A DNA stretch of 64,000 bases from an uncultured Sunxiuqinia sp. (GTDB lineage Bacteria > Bacteroidota > Bacteroidia > Bacteroidales > Prolixibacteraceae): contig NZ_CANLZV010000001.1 of NCBI RefSeq assembly GCF_947495665.1, positions 496,001 to 560,000 of the forward strand, in the 5' to 3' direction. The notes under the pieces are model-generated. The model was not told the origin of the DNA, made no database searches, and worked only from the letters and a program-made list of their open reading frames with translations. The position numbers and the translations under genes were made by a program. Positions 53,227-62,508 of this stretch are shown piece after piece. How positions within the stretch are numbered: the stretch's first letter is position 1; each line of letters begins with the position of its first letter.

Positions 53227-53230
53227 GGTT

Positions 53231-54502
53231 ATGAAAAAGCTAATCTACCTATTATTTGTTGCCGGACTTTTTTCCTGTTCAACACCGAACAATCAACTTA
53301 CGATGAAGAACCCGATGGATACAGACCGTCCGGATGAGACCATCCTGATTGAACGAGTTGACCTGGAACAAAAATTCGGCAAAATTGAAGCCGGGCTAGC
53401 TCCTGTTTTGAAACGCAACGGACAGTTGGTGCCGACTCAGGCTGACGATATGGATGGCGATGGTTATTGGGATGAACTGGTTGTTAATCTCGATTTCCTG
53501 GCCAATGAAACCATTACTCTGCAGCTTGAATTTATTGCGGTAGCCGATTATCCTGACTTTGAGAAACGCACCAATGTACGTTTGGGAATTGTTCAGGAAG
53601 ATCACTCTTTTAAGGAAGTGGATCAGTACTTTGCTCCTCAGGGACTGGATGGATTTCCAACCATTGCTCAAGGAGAAAGTGTTAACTGGGAAAACGACAA
53701 AATGGGTTTCCGCAATTATTTTGATTGCCGGAATGTGAAAGACCTGTTTGGAAAACTTCAACCCGGTTTGATCATCGATAAAATTCATACGCCGGAAATG
53801 GGCGACTATCACAAGTTGGCCGACTGGGGAATGGATGTCCTGCACTGTGGAAGTAGCCTAGGATCCGGAGGTTTGGCCATGCTCGAAAATGATTCGCTTT
53901 TTCGACTGGGCTCCACCGATGTTTATGAGTATCAAAAAGTCGTTGAAGGTCCCATTCGTTCGGTGTTCGATTTGAAATACAAAGGATGGGATGTGGCCGG
54001 CCAAAAGCTGGATGCAGTTGAGCGGATCAGCATCTATCCAGGCAAATATTGGTTCCAGTCGGATGTTACGGTGACGGGGTATACCGGTCAAAAGCAACTG
54101 GCAACAGGCATTGTTACCAGCTTATTGAAAAACGAGCCCTATTCGTTTGATGCCGGTAAAAACTTTGCCGCCATAGCCACCCTTGATGTGCAATCGCTAA
54201 ACCAGGATGAGCTTGGAATGGCCGTAATGGTTCCGAAAGATGAGCTGACAGCCATTGACCGGACAACCGATATCAACTTCTTTAAAGAAGGCTACCAAAC
54301 GGTGCCGGCAAAAAACTTTAGCCACGTTATTTCTGAAACATATTATGTGGCACAGAAGCTTGCCAATGAGCAACCAGCGCGTCATTATTTCTTTGCGGTT
54401 TGGGGGCTTGAAAATCCCAAATGGAAAGAAATTGACCATTTTAAAAGCTACATTAACGAAGAGGCTGAAAAACTAAGTCATCCCATTGACGTTATTATTT
54501 AG
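53231..54502 (+). CDS. DUF4861 family lipoprotein
   Basis: A 423-residue exported protein of the DUF4861 family. The real start is the ATG at 53231 (MKKLIYLLFVAGLFSC), which gives a lipoprotein signal with cysteine at residue 16; the reading frame stays open upstream into kduD but those residues are not a plausible N-terminus. The family occurs in pectin and other uronate loci and is strand-rich, possibly carbohydrate-binding or lytic. Features include DMDGDGYWDELV (calcium-like acidic loop) and the mid-protein LADWGMDVLHCGSSLGSGG. Function is unproven. It ends the catabolic operon at the terminator 54527-54559. Confidence 0.82.
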   Translation: MKKLIYLLFVAGLFSCSTPNNQLTMKNPMDTDRPDETILIERVDLEQKFGKIEAGLAPVLKRNGQLVPTQADDMDGDGYWDELVVNLDFLANETITLQLEFIAVADYPDFEKRTNVRLGIVQEDHSFKEVDQYFAPQGLDGFPTIAQGESVNWENDKMGFRNYFDCRNVKDLFGKLQPGLIIDKIHTPEMGDYHKLADWGMDVLHCGSSLGSGGLAMLENDSLFRLGSTDVYEYQKVVEGPIRSVFDLKYKGWDVAGQKLDAVERISIYPGKYWFQSDVTVTGYTGQKQLATGIVTSLLKNEPYSFDAGKNFAAIATLDVQSLNQDELGMAVMVPKDELTAIDRTTDINFFKEGYQTVPAKNFSHVISETYYVAQKLANEQPARHYFFAVWGLENPKWKEIDHFKSYINEEAEKLSHPIDVII

Positions 54503-54526
54503 GAAGGATCGTTTTTCGTTAAATGC

Positions 54527-54559
54527 AAAGGAGTCATGGCAACATGGCTCCTTTTTTTT
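54527..54559 (+). terminator. Terminator after the uronate catabolic operon
   Basis: AAAGGAGTCATG pairs with CATGGCTCCTTT (one G-T pair) around a GCAA loop, followed by T residues. It separates the LacI-controlled operon from the sigma/SusCD unit. Confidence 0.85.
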
Positions 54560-54737
54560 GAATTGAAAATTACAGCTGGGCTGAACGGTTCAGTGTAAGC
54601 TTATGTTGTTTAACAGTTAAGTCAGGTAACGTTAGGTAGATCAGGAGGAATTGTGCTCTGTTTTGAAAATGAGACTGTTCTATAATAGCAAAATCCCTTC
54701 TTGTATTTCAACAAAACTTTCTATATTTCGTTAAAAT
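54560..54737. other. Gap between the catabolic operon and the sigma gene
   Basis: Part of a 303-base gap between DUF4861 and the ECF sigma gene. It is bounded by terminators on both sides (54527-54559 and 54738-54768). I see no ORF or named RNA; a small RNA ending at the second hairpin is possible. Confidence 0.25.
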
Positions 54738-54768
54738 AAAACTGCTTATGTTGCAGTTTTGTTTTTTT
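54738..54768 (+). terminator. Terminator-like hairpin before the sigma gene
   Basis: AAAACTGC pairs with GCAGTTTT over a 7-base loop, followed by GTTTTTTTG. It is 38 bases before the sigma-factor ATG and could attenuate that gene or end a short upstream RNA. Confidence 0.55.
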
Positions 54769-54805
54769 GTTGTCCGATATACTCCTAAACTAACGAAGAT
54801 GAACT

Positions 54806-55402
54806 ATGCCAAACATGGATCAAATCTTATTTTCACGGGTAAAGTTTCATAATGATCAAAAAGCTTTTGAGTATATTTTTGATGCCCACTATGCTGCGCT
54901 TTGTGCTTATGCTTCGGGAATATTAGGGAGTCATGAAGATGCCAAAGACATTGTCAATGATTGTTTCCTGGAATTCTGGAATAAACGGCAGTCGATTGAA
55001 ATTACCAGTTCATTAAAGTCTTATTTGTACATTGCCGTCCGCAATTTGTCGATTAACCAGTTGCGCAAGCGGAAGCAGAAAGTGAGCCTCAGTTCGGAAC
55101 TGACTTACCCATTTTATAAACAGGAAGAAGTCTCAGCCAAAATCGAACAGCTCCAACAAATGGAAACGCTTGAAGAACGGTTGAAAGAGGCTATTGACTC
55201 CCTTCCGAAGCAATGTCGCTACATTTTTTTCCTGAACCGGTTTGAGCAAATGCCTTACAAAGCCATTGCGAAGAAACTGAATTTGTCGGAAGGCACGGTG
55301 AAAACTCAAATTGGCCGTGCTTTGAAAAAAATACGCCTTGAATTTGAGGGTGTTAAGACAAAAGGTGAAATTTTCTTGTTTAATCTTGTATGCCATTTTT
55401 GA
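54806..55402 (+). CDS. ECF-type RNA polymerase sigma factor
   Basis: A 198-residue ECF sigma factor. Region 2 includes FEYIFDAHYAALCAYASGIL and the DAKDIVNDCFLEFWNKR segment; region 4 has the HTH MPYKAIAKKLNLSEGTVKTQI. Followed by a FecR-type anti-sigma gene and an STN-containing SusC, it matches the Bacteroidota sigma/anti-sigma/TonB-transducer cascade, in which substrate binding at the outer membrane releases the sigma factor to raise susCD transcription. A terminator-like hairpin precedes it. Confidence 0.93.
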   Translation: MPNMDQILFSRVKFHNDQKAFEYIFDAHYAALCAYASGILGSHEDAKDIVNDCFLEFWNKRQSIEITSSLKSYLYIAVRNLSINQLRKRKQKVSLSSELTYPFYKQEEVSAKIEQLQQMETLEERLKEAIDSLPKQCRYIFFLNRFEQMPYKAIAKKLNLSEGTVKTQIGRALKKIRLEFEGVKTKGEIFLFNLVCHF

Positions 55403-55444
55403 ATTTCATTGTCATAGAGGTAAAAGTTAGTTTACACATCGGCT

Positions 55445-56542
55445 ATGAGCATGAATTCAGAGATTGATGTCCTTATTCTGGACTATGTAAATGGAACGTT
55501 AAGCAAACAGCAGGAAGCTGAGCTTTTTGAATGGGTGGAGGCTTCGGAGCAAAATGCCACATATTTTAGCCAGTCCGTTGCTTACATCGAACTTTCCTCG
55601 GCGGCTTTAAAATCCGAACGATTCAATACCCAAAAGAATTGGAAGCAGCTTGCTTCTAAAATAAACCCCAGGGCCAAGCTTCTTCATATGAGCATTGAGC
55701 TGGCCAAAATCGCCGCTGTATTTGCCATCGCCTTTATTCTGGGGCATTATTATTTTCAGCTTAATCCATCCGAAGAAGTTAATGAGCTAAGGGCTGATTA
55801 CATTGTAACAGAAGTCCCATTTGGAAGTAAATCGGTAGTGACTTTGCCCGATGGCTCGCGCGTTTGGATCAATGCGGGAAGTTCTGTGCGGTACCCCATA
55901 ACTTTTGATGAGAGCCAACGGTTGGTTTGGCTGGACGGAGAAGCATTTTTTGATGTTGTAACCAATAAAGAACGCCCCTTTTATGTTGAAACCGCAGGGG
56001 TGAAAGTGAAGGCCACTGGTACGCGTTTCAATGTCAGGGCTTATAGCGATGAGGGATTTATTGAAACTCTTTTGGTAGAAGGTGAAGTGGCTGTAAATCG
56101 TGCGCTGGCTCCCCAGAAGGACGATGTGGTGCTAAAGCCCAACCAGGTACTTACCATTTATAAAAATAAGAATCAGCAAAAGTGTGATCAGCAATTGGCT
56201 GACCAAAAAACTCAAGAACATTCAGACTGCCAGGATAAAGCACCCCTAAAGATTGAAAAGGCGGTGCTGACTTCCGATGTTCGAACGGATATCTACACTT
56301 CTTGGAAAGAAAGGGAGTGGGTGATTTATAAAGAACAGTTTGGCTCACTCATGAAGAAGCTTGAAAAGCGGTATGATGTAAGCATCAACATAAAAGATTC
56401 TTCATTATTTGACCTGGCCTATAGCGGCACACTGATGGATGAAAACCTGAAGGAAGTATTGGATGTGCTTAGCATCACCTCTCCAATTAATTATACACTC
56501 GACAATAAAAATGTAAGCATATGGTATAACCCTAAATTCTAG
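55445..56542 (+). CDS. FecR-type anti-sigma factor
   Basis: A 365-residue inner-membrane anti-sigma protein. The cytosolic N-terminus (1-80) is the sigma-binding part, a single membrane helix lies at about 81-104 (ELAKIAAVFAIAFILGHYYF), then the FecR domain (about 125-225, with LPDGSRVWINAGSSVRYP) and a C-terminal DUF4974 domain (about 295-365). The signal from SusC's STN domain should be passed to the periplasmic part. It lies 42 bases after the sigma gene and 115 bases before susC. Confidence 0.93.
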   Translation: MSMNSEIDVLILDYVNGTLSKQQEAELFEWVEASEQNATYFSQSVAYIELSSAALKSERFNTQKNWKQLASKINPRAKLLHMSIELAKIAAVFAIAFILGHYYFQLNPSEEVNELRADYIVTEVPFGSKSVVTLPDGSRVWINAGSSVRYPITFDESQRLVWLDGEAFFDVVTNKERPFYVETAGVKVKATGTRFNVRAYSDEGFIETLLVEGEVAVNRALAPQKDDVVLKPNQVLTIYKNKNQQKCDQQLADQKTQEHSDCQDKAPLKIEKAVLTSDVRTDIYTSWKEREWVIYKEQFGSLMKKLEKRYDVSINIKDSSLFDLAYSGTLMDENLKEVLDVLSITSPINYTLDNKNVSIWYNPKF

Positions 56543-56570
56543 TAAATTAACAAACGTTCTCAAAAAAAAG

Positions 56571-56601
56571 AGTAACAGGATGGTACCAGCATCCTGCTAC
56601 T
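56571..56601 (+). terminator. Hairpin in the susC leader
   Basis: AGTAACAGGATG pairs with CATCCTGCTACT with one mismatch, followed by TTTATT. It lies between fecR and susC and may partly end the sigma/fecR transcript. A smaller hairpin CATAC-GTAA-GTATG follows at about 56618-56631. Confidence 0.5.
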
Positions 56602-56657
56602 TTATTAAACAACAGCATACGTAAGTATGTATCGTCTAACTAATTATTTGTAAAACT

Positions 56658-59600
56658 ATGAAAAAAAAACAGTTCTTTGAATCCCCCTGGGATCAATTGA
56701 AAAAACTTTTTCTATTTATGAAACTAACAGCCTTTTTTTTACTGCTGGGATTAGTTCAGGTAAGTGCGGAAGTTCATTCTCAAAACACCAAGCTTAACCT
56801 GGAAATAAAAAATCAATCCTTACGTTCTGTATTGAACGTTATTGAGCAATCAAGTAATTTCCGTTTCTTCTACTCGGAAGACGCTTTATCGCTGGATGAA
56901 ACAGTCAATATTGATGTTCGGAATAAAGATGTCAATGAAGTTCTAAATGAACTGTTCGAAGGAAAGGACTTGGCTTACAGCTTTCAAAACAACAACTTGA
57001 TTGTTTTGAAAGCCATGAATTCAGAGCAACAAGATGAACGTGTTATTACCGGTGGGGTAACTGGTAGTGATGGTACTCCAATTCCTGGGGTATCGATTGT
57101 TGTGGAAGGAACAACCAACGGAACAATTACCGATTTGGACGGACACTTTACCTTAGAGGTTCCTGAAGAAGCTACAGCCCTTACCGTATCGTATATCGGG
57201 ATGAGAACCGAAACGATTACACTTGGCAATCAGGCCTCTTTTCAGATTGTATTGGAGCCCGACGTGATTGGAGTGGACGAAGTAGTGGTAGTTGGTTATG
57301 GTACCCAACAGAAGAAAACCTTAACCGGAGCTGTTGCTTCAGTTGATGAAACAGAATTGCGCTCGGTGCCGGCTGCAAGTGCTGCTGCCAAGTTACAAGG
57401 ACGAGTGGCTGGTGTAACGATTACCAATGACAATACCCCCGGAGGAGAATCAATGGTGAGGATACGGGGAATTGGCTCGGTCAACAACAACGATCCGTTA
57501 TACATTATTGACGGCGTGCCGACAACCGGAGGATTGAGTAAGATCAACCCCAATGACATAGAGTCCATGTCAGTACTAAAGGATGCCTCTTCTTCTGCGA
57601 TCTATGGAGTGCGTGCTGCCAACGGGGTCATTCTGGTAACCACCAAACGTGGTAAAGCCGGAAAACCGGTTTTGCGGTTTGATGCCCGTTATGGAATTCA
57701 ACGGACCATTAACAGCTTGGATCTATTGAACTCTCAGGAATATGGAGACCTGCTCTGGCTGGAAAGTAAAAACCTGGGATTGGAAGTTGGTGACGAAGGT
57801 TGGGGAAACTCACAATATGGCTACGGATCTGTTCCTGTGATTCCTGATTACATTATTCCTGAAGGAGCCATGGCAAGCGAAGTTAATGAAAGCGATTACA
57901 GCTATCCAAGTCCTTATAATGGAATTACCCGTGCCAATAAAGAAGGAACGGACTGGTACGATGAAATTTTAGATCCAGCTCCTATTCAAGAGTATAACCT
58001 ATCGGTATCCGGTGGTACTGAAAAAGGGAAATATGCCTTTTCCGGTGGTTATATGAGCCAGGATGGTGTTGTTATTCATACTGGATTCGAGCGCTTTTCC
58101 TTGCGTTCAAATGCTGATACAAAAATTACGGATTGGCTTGAAATAGGTGAAAGTCTGGGCGTATCCTACACCGACAGAACCGGACAGGGAACCAATAATG
58201 ATGAAGGAAACTCTATTTCGCAAGCTTATCGGATGCAGCCGCTTATTCCGGTATATGATATTGCCGGAAATTTTGCAGGAACACAAGCCAAAACCATGGG
58301 AAACGGAGCCAACCCCGTAGCTGTTCTTACAAGAGACAAAGATGATTATTACCGTGATTTACGCGTTTTGGCCAATGCCTATGCACAGGTTAATGTGCTT
58401 TCAGGCTTGAAGTTGAAAACCTTAATTGGGGCGGATTATACGACGACCCGTCGTCAGGATCGCACCTTGACGAACCCGGAATTCTCGGAAGCTATTCCAA
58501 CTGAAATTCTATCACAGTACTATTACGGAACATTCCAGTATAACTGGATCAACACCTTGAATTACGAAACCAGCATCAACAATGAACACAACTTCAATTT
58601 CTTGCTGGGAACTGAGGCGGTTAAATGGAATTACGATTGGTTCCAGGGTGGACGTTCAACATTTGCCAGCACCGATTTGGATTACATGGTTTTAGATGCT
58701 GGAGAAAAGGATCAGGTGGCCAATGGCTCCTTTGACGAGTGGTCTACCTTCTCGTACTTTGGACGTATCAATTACGACTACATGGGCAAATACCTGGCGG
58801 AAGCTGTTGTGCGTCGCGATGCCTCTTCGCGTTTCTCGGAAGATAATCGCTGGGGAACTTTCCCGGCATTCTCTTTAGGATGGCGTCTTTCGGAAGAAGA
58901 CTTCATGAGTAATACGGACTGGATTGATAACCTGAAACTTCGTTTTGGTTGGGGTAAAAACGGAAATGATAACGTTGGCGGCTACTACAATGCCTATACC
59001 ACTTACCGCGTTTACAATGGCGAATCGTACTACAGCTTATCGGGTTCCAACTCGGCTACTGATGCAGGTATTCATAAATACAAATTGGGTAATCCGGATG
59101 GAAAATGGGAAGCCAGTGTAACAACCAACTTCGGGATTGATGCAACCATGTTTAATAAACTGGAGGTTAACCTGGATGTTTACAAACGGGTAACCACGGA
59201 CATGCTTTACAATCAGAACCTGCCTTATACTTACGGACGTTTGGTACTGCCAGCAGTGAATATTGGTGAGATGGAAAACAAAGGATTTGACCTGATGCTT
59301 TCCTACCGGGAAAAGATAGGCCGGGATCTTAAACTGAATCTTCGGGCCAATATCTCGCATTACAAGAACGAAATTGTTAAGCTGAACGAAAACCCGAATG
59401 AGATTCTTTACGGACCTTCATTGCGTCAGAATACCTATACCGCTACAATGACCGGAGAGCCTATTTCTTCCTTCTACGGCTATGTTGTTGATGGTATCTT
59501 TAATTCTTGGGATGAAGTATATGATCATGTGCCTTATAACTCAGAATCTTTTGATGGGGATTCATACAGCCAGCCGGGTGTGTTTAAATACCGCGACATT

Positions 59601-60170
59601 AGCGGCGATGGAAAGATTGATGCGGCAGACAGAACTGTCATTGGAAATCCTCATCCTGACTTTACTTACGGTATCAATATTGATCTGGAATATAAGAATT
59701 GGGATATGACCATGTTCTTCCAGGGATCGCAAGGCAATGATCTGATTAACTATGTAAATCGCTGGATCATGTTTAACAACTTCTCCGGAAACCGTGGAAA
59801 AGCACGTTTGTATGAGTCCTGGACTCAGGAACGTTATAATTCAGGTGCTAAAATTACCCAACCCATTGCCTTACGCGATGATGCCGTTATGCAGAAGAAC
59901 TCCAGTTTCTTTATTGAAGATGGGTCTTACTTCCGGATGAAAGATTTACAAATTGGTTATAGTTTACCCCGCTCTCTGATTAGTAAAGCAGGTATTGAAA
60001 GCTTAAGGCTGTATATTCAGGCTACCAATTTATTCACCATTACAGATTACAGCGGTTTAGATCCTGAACTTTCTAACCCGGATTCCAATCCTGATCGCTT
60101 GATTGGTGTTGATGAAGGTGTTTATCCAACTTCCCGAATCTTCATGTTTGGTGTTAATCTGAATTTGTAA
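56658..60170 (+). CDS. SusC-type TonB-dependent receptor with STN signalling domain
   Basis: A 1170-residue outer-membrane TonB-dependent transporter. After a long signal region (about 1-42) come an STN domain (about 47-117) for signalling to FecR, a carboxypeptidase-regulatory-like domain (about 130-205), a plug (about 210-330, containing VVGYGTQQKK and IRGIGSVNNNDPLYIIDG) and the 22-strand barrel to the C-terminus (FMFGVNLNL). The STN domain links it to the sigma/FecR pair. With SusD it imports an oligosaccharide into the periplasm; the neighbours suggest a uronate-containing one. susD follows after nine bases. Confidence 0.95.
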   Translation: MKKKQFFESPWDQLKKLFLFMKLTAFFLLLGLVQVSAEVHSQNTKLNLEIKNQSLRSVLNVIEQSSNFRFFYSEDALSLDETVNIDVRNKDVNEVLNELFEGKDLAYSFQNNNLIVLKAMNSEQQDERVITGGVTGSDGTPIPGVSIVVEGTTNGTITDLDGHFTLEVPEEATALTVSYIGMRTETITLGNQASFQIVLEPDVIGVDEVVVVGYGTQQKKTLTGAVASVDETELRSVPAASAAAKLQGRVAGVTITNDNTPGGESMVRIRGIGSVNNNDPLYIIDGVPTTGGLSKINPNDIESMSVLKDASSSAIYGVRAANGVILVTTKRGKAGKPVLRFDARYGIQRTINSLDLLNSQEYGDLLWLESKNLGLEVGDEGWGNSQYGYGSVPVIPDYIIPEGAMASEVNESDYSYPSPYNGITRANKEGTDWYDEILDPAPIQEYNLSVSGGTEKGKYAFSGGYMSQDGVVIHTGFERFSLRSNADTKITDWLEIGESLGVSYTDRTGQGTNNDEGNSISQAYRMQPLIPVYDIAGNFAGTQAKTMGNGANPVAVLTRDKDDYYRDLRVLANAYAQVNVLSGLKLKTLIGADYTTTRRQDRTLTNPEFSEAIPTEILSQYYYGTFQYNWINTLNYETSINNEHNFNFLLGTEAVKWNYDWFQGGRSTFASTDLDYMVLDAGEKDQVANGSFDEWSTFSYFGRINYDYMGKYLAEAVVRRDASSRFSEDNRWGTFPAFSLGWRLSEEDFMSNTDWIDNLKLRFGWGKNGNDNVGGYYNAYTTYRVYNGESYYSLSGSNSATDAGIHKYKLGNPDGKWEASVTTNFGIDATMFNKLEVNLDVYKRVTTDMLYNQNLPYTYGRLVLPAVNIGEMENKGFDLMLSYREKIGRDLKLNLRANISHYKNEIVKLNENPNEILYGPSLRQNTYTATMTGEPISSFYGYVVDGIFNSWDEVYDHVPYNSESFDGDSYSQPGVFKYRDISGDGKIDAADRTVIGNPHPDFTYGINIDLEYKNWDMTMFFQGSQGNDLINYVNRWIMFNNFSGNRGKARLYESWTQERYNSGAKITQPIALRDDAVMQKNSSFFIEDGSYFRMKDLQIGYSLPRSLISKAGIESLRLYIQATNLFTITDYSGLDPELSNPDSNPDRLIGVDEGVYPTSRIFMFGVNLNL

Positions 60171-60179
60171 TCACTTAAA

Positions 60180-61907
60180 ATGAAAAGACATATGAAAAAG
60201 ATATTATTTCTATCCTTCATCTTTGTGGCAGGACTGATTTCTTCCTGCACCAATGACTGGTTTGAGATAAAACCTAAGGGACAAGGATCTCCAGCAACCT
60301 TAACCAGTAAAACGGGAATTGAATATTTGTTGACAGGAACTTATGCTGTTGTTGACGGAACACATTTGCCTACCGATGGTGCTGTTTGGGCCAGTGCTGT
60401 TTCAAACTGGGTATGGGGGAGTGTCGCTTCCGACGATGCCTATAAAGGATCAGATTATGGCGATCAGGCAACTATCAACCCTGTAGAAGCGTTTACCGCT
60501 GATGCAGACAATGGCTATGTGGCCAACCATTGGCAAGGATTGTTTGACGGTGTTATTCGTGCCAACGATGTACTTCGGTATTTGCCGGAAACTGAAGACA
60601 TGAATGAAACCGAAAAATTGCAGGCTGAGGCTCAGGCCAAATTTCTACGTGCGCATTTTTATGTTGAGCTGACCATGGTTCATGGTAAGGTTCCTTACAT
60701 TGATGAAAACACAGAAACGCCTAAAACAGTAGCAAACGATCATTTGCTTTGGCCGGAAATTGAAACTGACATGAAATTCGCGGTTAGCAATTTGCCCGAG
60801 TCCTGGAATGAGGTTGGTCGGGCTACCAAGTGGGCTGCCAAAACTTATCTGGCTCGCATTTATTTACTTCAAGGGAAATACAGCGAGGCTTTACCGCTTT
60901 TGGATGATGTTTACACCAATGGGCCTTTCGAGCTCATGGAGAGTTATGAGCAGAACTACCTGATTGAATTCAATAACAACAAGGAGTCTATTTTCGAAAT
61001 TCAATATGCAACCAACGATGGAGCATCGGGGTCGCCTAACGGTGGCTGGGGCGATGCCTTAAATTTTCCTCATGGGGTTGCCGGCATGGGAACCTGCTGT
61101 GGCTTCTTTCAACCAACACATAGCTTGGTAAGTGCTTATCGCGTGGGCGATGATGGTTTACCACTGCTGGATGATACCTATTCGGCTGACGATATGCTTC
61201 CTTACGATACTGATATCACTAAAGGTGAGGATGTAATGTACGACGGGCTTGTTGATCCGCGCCTGGATCATACGGTTGGACGTCCGGGAATTCCATTTTT
61301 GGATTGGGGAATCCATGTTGGTTATGGATGGATTCGTGATCCCAGCAATGGCGGCCCCTATTTGTATAAGAAGAATATGTTCAAGCAATCTGAAAAAGGA
61401 TTGGCTACCACAACCGGTTGGGCAACGGGTGTGAACCCCAATAATTTCCGGAAATTCCGTTTTGGTCATGTTATTCTTTGGTTAGCCGAATGCGAAGCCC
61501 AGGTTGGTTCGCTGGATCGTGCAACTGATTTGGTGAATGAAATTCGTAGCCGCGCTAAGGACTCTAACGTGGTAAGGTTTTCCGATGGAACTCCTGCAGC
61601 CAACTACATGGTTGAAACTTATGATGATACTTTCGAGTCAAAAGAGTTTGCCATGAAAGCCATTCAGCATGAAACCCGAATGGAGTTTGCTATGGAAGGA
61701 TTACGCTTTTTTGACTTGGTACGTTGGGGCATTGCTGCTGATGTGATGAATAACTACCTGAGCGTGGAAGGAACTAAAATGACGCATTTGTCAGGTAAAA
61801 GCTTCACCGCAGGAAAGCATGAGCGTTGGCCAATTCCGCAGACACAGCGAGACTTGTCGGTTGACGAAACCGGAGCGACTGTGTTAGAACAAACACCTGG
61901 CTACTAA
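60180..61907 (+). CDS. SusD/RagB-family nutrient-binding lipoprotein
   Basis: A 575-residue outer-membrane lipoprotein that forms the lid of the SusC transporter. The signal ends in the lipobox LISSC, and the SusD/RagB pattern follows, with TPR-like helices (LQAEAQAKFLRAHFYVEL, WAAKTYLARIYLLQGKY) and the C-terminal signature MEFAMEGLRFFDLVRWG. The start is the ATG at 60180; the ATG at 60192 would give a shorter signal peptide. A terminator at 61928-61960 closes the unit. Confidence 0.94.
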   Translation: MKRHMKKILFLSFIFVAGLISSCTNDWFEIKPKGQGSPATLTSKTGIEYLLTGTYAVVDGTHLPTDGAVWASAVSNWVWGSVASDDAYKGSDYGDQATINPVEAFTADADNGYVANHWQGLFDGVIRANDVLRYLPETEDMNETEKLQAEAQAKFLRAHFYVELTMVHGKVPYIDENTETPKTVANDHLLWPEIETDMKFAVSNLPESWNEVGRATKWAAKTYLARIYLLQGKYSEALPLLDDVYTNGPFELMESYEQNYLIEFNNNKESIFEIQYATNDGASGSPNGGWGDALNFPHGVAGMGTCCGFFQPTHSLVSAYRVGDDGLPLLDDTYSADDMLPYDTDITKGEDVMYDGLVDPRLDHTVGRPGIPFLDWGIHVGYGWIRDPSNGGPYLYKKNMFKQSEKGLATTTGWATGVNPNNFRKFRFGHVILWLAECEAQVGSLDRATDLVNEIRSRAKDSNVVRFSDGTPAANYMVETYDDTFESKEFAMKAIQHETRMEFAMEGLRFFDLVRWGIAADVMNNYLSVEGTKMTHLSGKSFTAGKHERWPIPQTQRDLSVDETGATVLEQTPGY

Positions 61908-61927
61908 TCGAATCAATGTTTAAGTAT

Positions 61928-61960
61928 AACGAGTTGCTCAAGGGCAACTCGTTTATTTTT
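61928..61960 (+). terminator. Terminator after susD
   Basis: AACGAGTTGC pairs with GCAACTCGTT over a 6-base loop, followed by TTATTTTT. Confidence 0.85.
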
Positions 61961-62001
61961 AGTTGGAATATATACATCTCTAAATCGGAATCCCTTTGAA
62001 A

Positions 62002-62442
62002 ATGAACCATTATTTTGACATTAAAATAAACGGATTTAGAAATTACATGCTGATAACTGTACTTGCTGTTTTTATTTGGAATTGCCAGGGACAACAAGCC
62101 AGTAGGGGAGAAACCAAGATGATGGAATTAACAGACTCGGCCTATGAAGATGTGGTTTATGAGCTGGGGACCCTGGTTGTAGGGCAGGAGCAGGAAGTTG
62201 TCCTCACCCTGACAAACAAGACCCCAAAACCTGTTTTGATCAACAACGTCCGGGTATTTTGCGGATGTACCATGCCCGAATATCAAACAGAGCCGATTCT
62301 TCCCGAAGCTTCATCAGACCTTAAAATTCGCTTTGTTGCTGACAGTCCGGGGCTGTTCAACAAGGCCGTTAGGGTCTATCTAAGCAACCAGGATGATCCC
62401 TTTGATGTGCAATTTACAGGAGAGATTACCCAAACGCTTTAA
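62002..62442 (+). CDS. DUF1573 domain lipoprotein
   Basis: A 146-residue exported protein with a hydrophobic segment ending in IWNC, a possible lipobox, and one DUF1573 domain (about 50-146). DUF1573 is an Ig-like module (related to ASH/HYDIN) with the typical LGTLVVGQEQEVVLTLTN and FCGCTMPEY. The reading frame stays open upstream to a TTG at 61996, but the ATG at 62002 is better. Function is unknown; such proteins often lie beside sus-type genes. It lies 94 bases after susD behind a terminator. Confidence 0.75.
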   Translation: MNHYFDIKINGFRNYMLITVLAVFIWNCQGQQASRGETKMMELTDSAYEDVVYELGTLVVGQEQEVVLTLTNKTPKPVLINNVRVFCGCTMPEYQTEPILPEASSDLKIRFVADSPGLFNKAVRVYLSNQDDPFDVQFTGEITQTL

Positions 62443-62471
62443 GCCGTTTTTAGTCATCGGCTCATCTGCCC

Positions 62472-62508
62472 AAAAAAGAGTTGTCCATTCGGTCAACTCT
62501 TTTTTTTT
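62472..62508 (+). terminator. Terminator after the DUF1573 gene
   Basis: AAAGAGTTG pairs with CAACTCTTT around a short loop, followed by a long T run. Confidence 0.85.

Noticed and set aside
53087-53230. N-terminal extension of the DUF4861 reading frame into kduD
   Set aside because: The frame is open by chance; the ATG at 53231 gives a clean lipoprotein signal just after the kduD stop.
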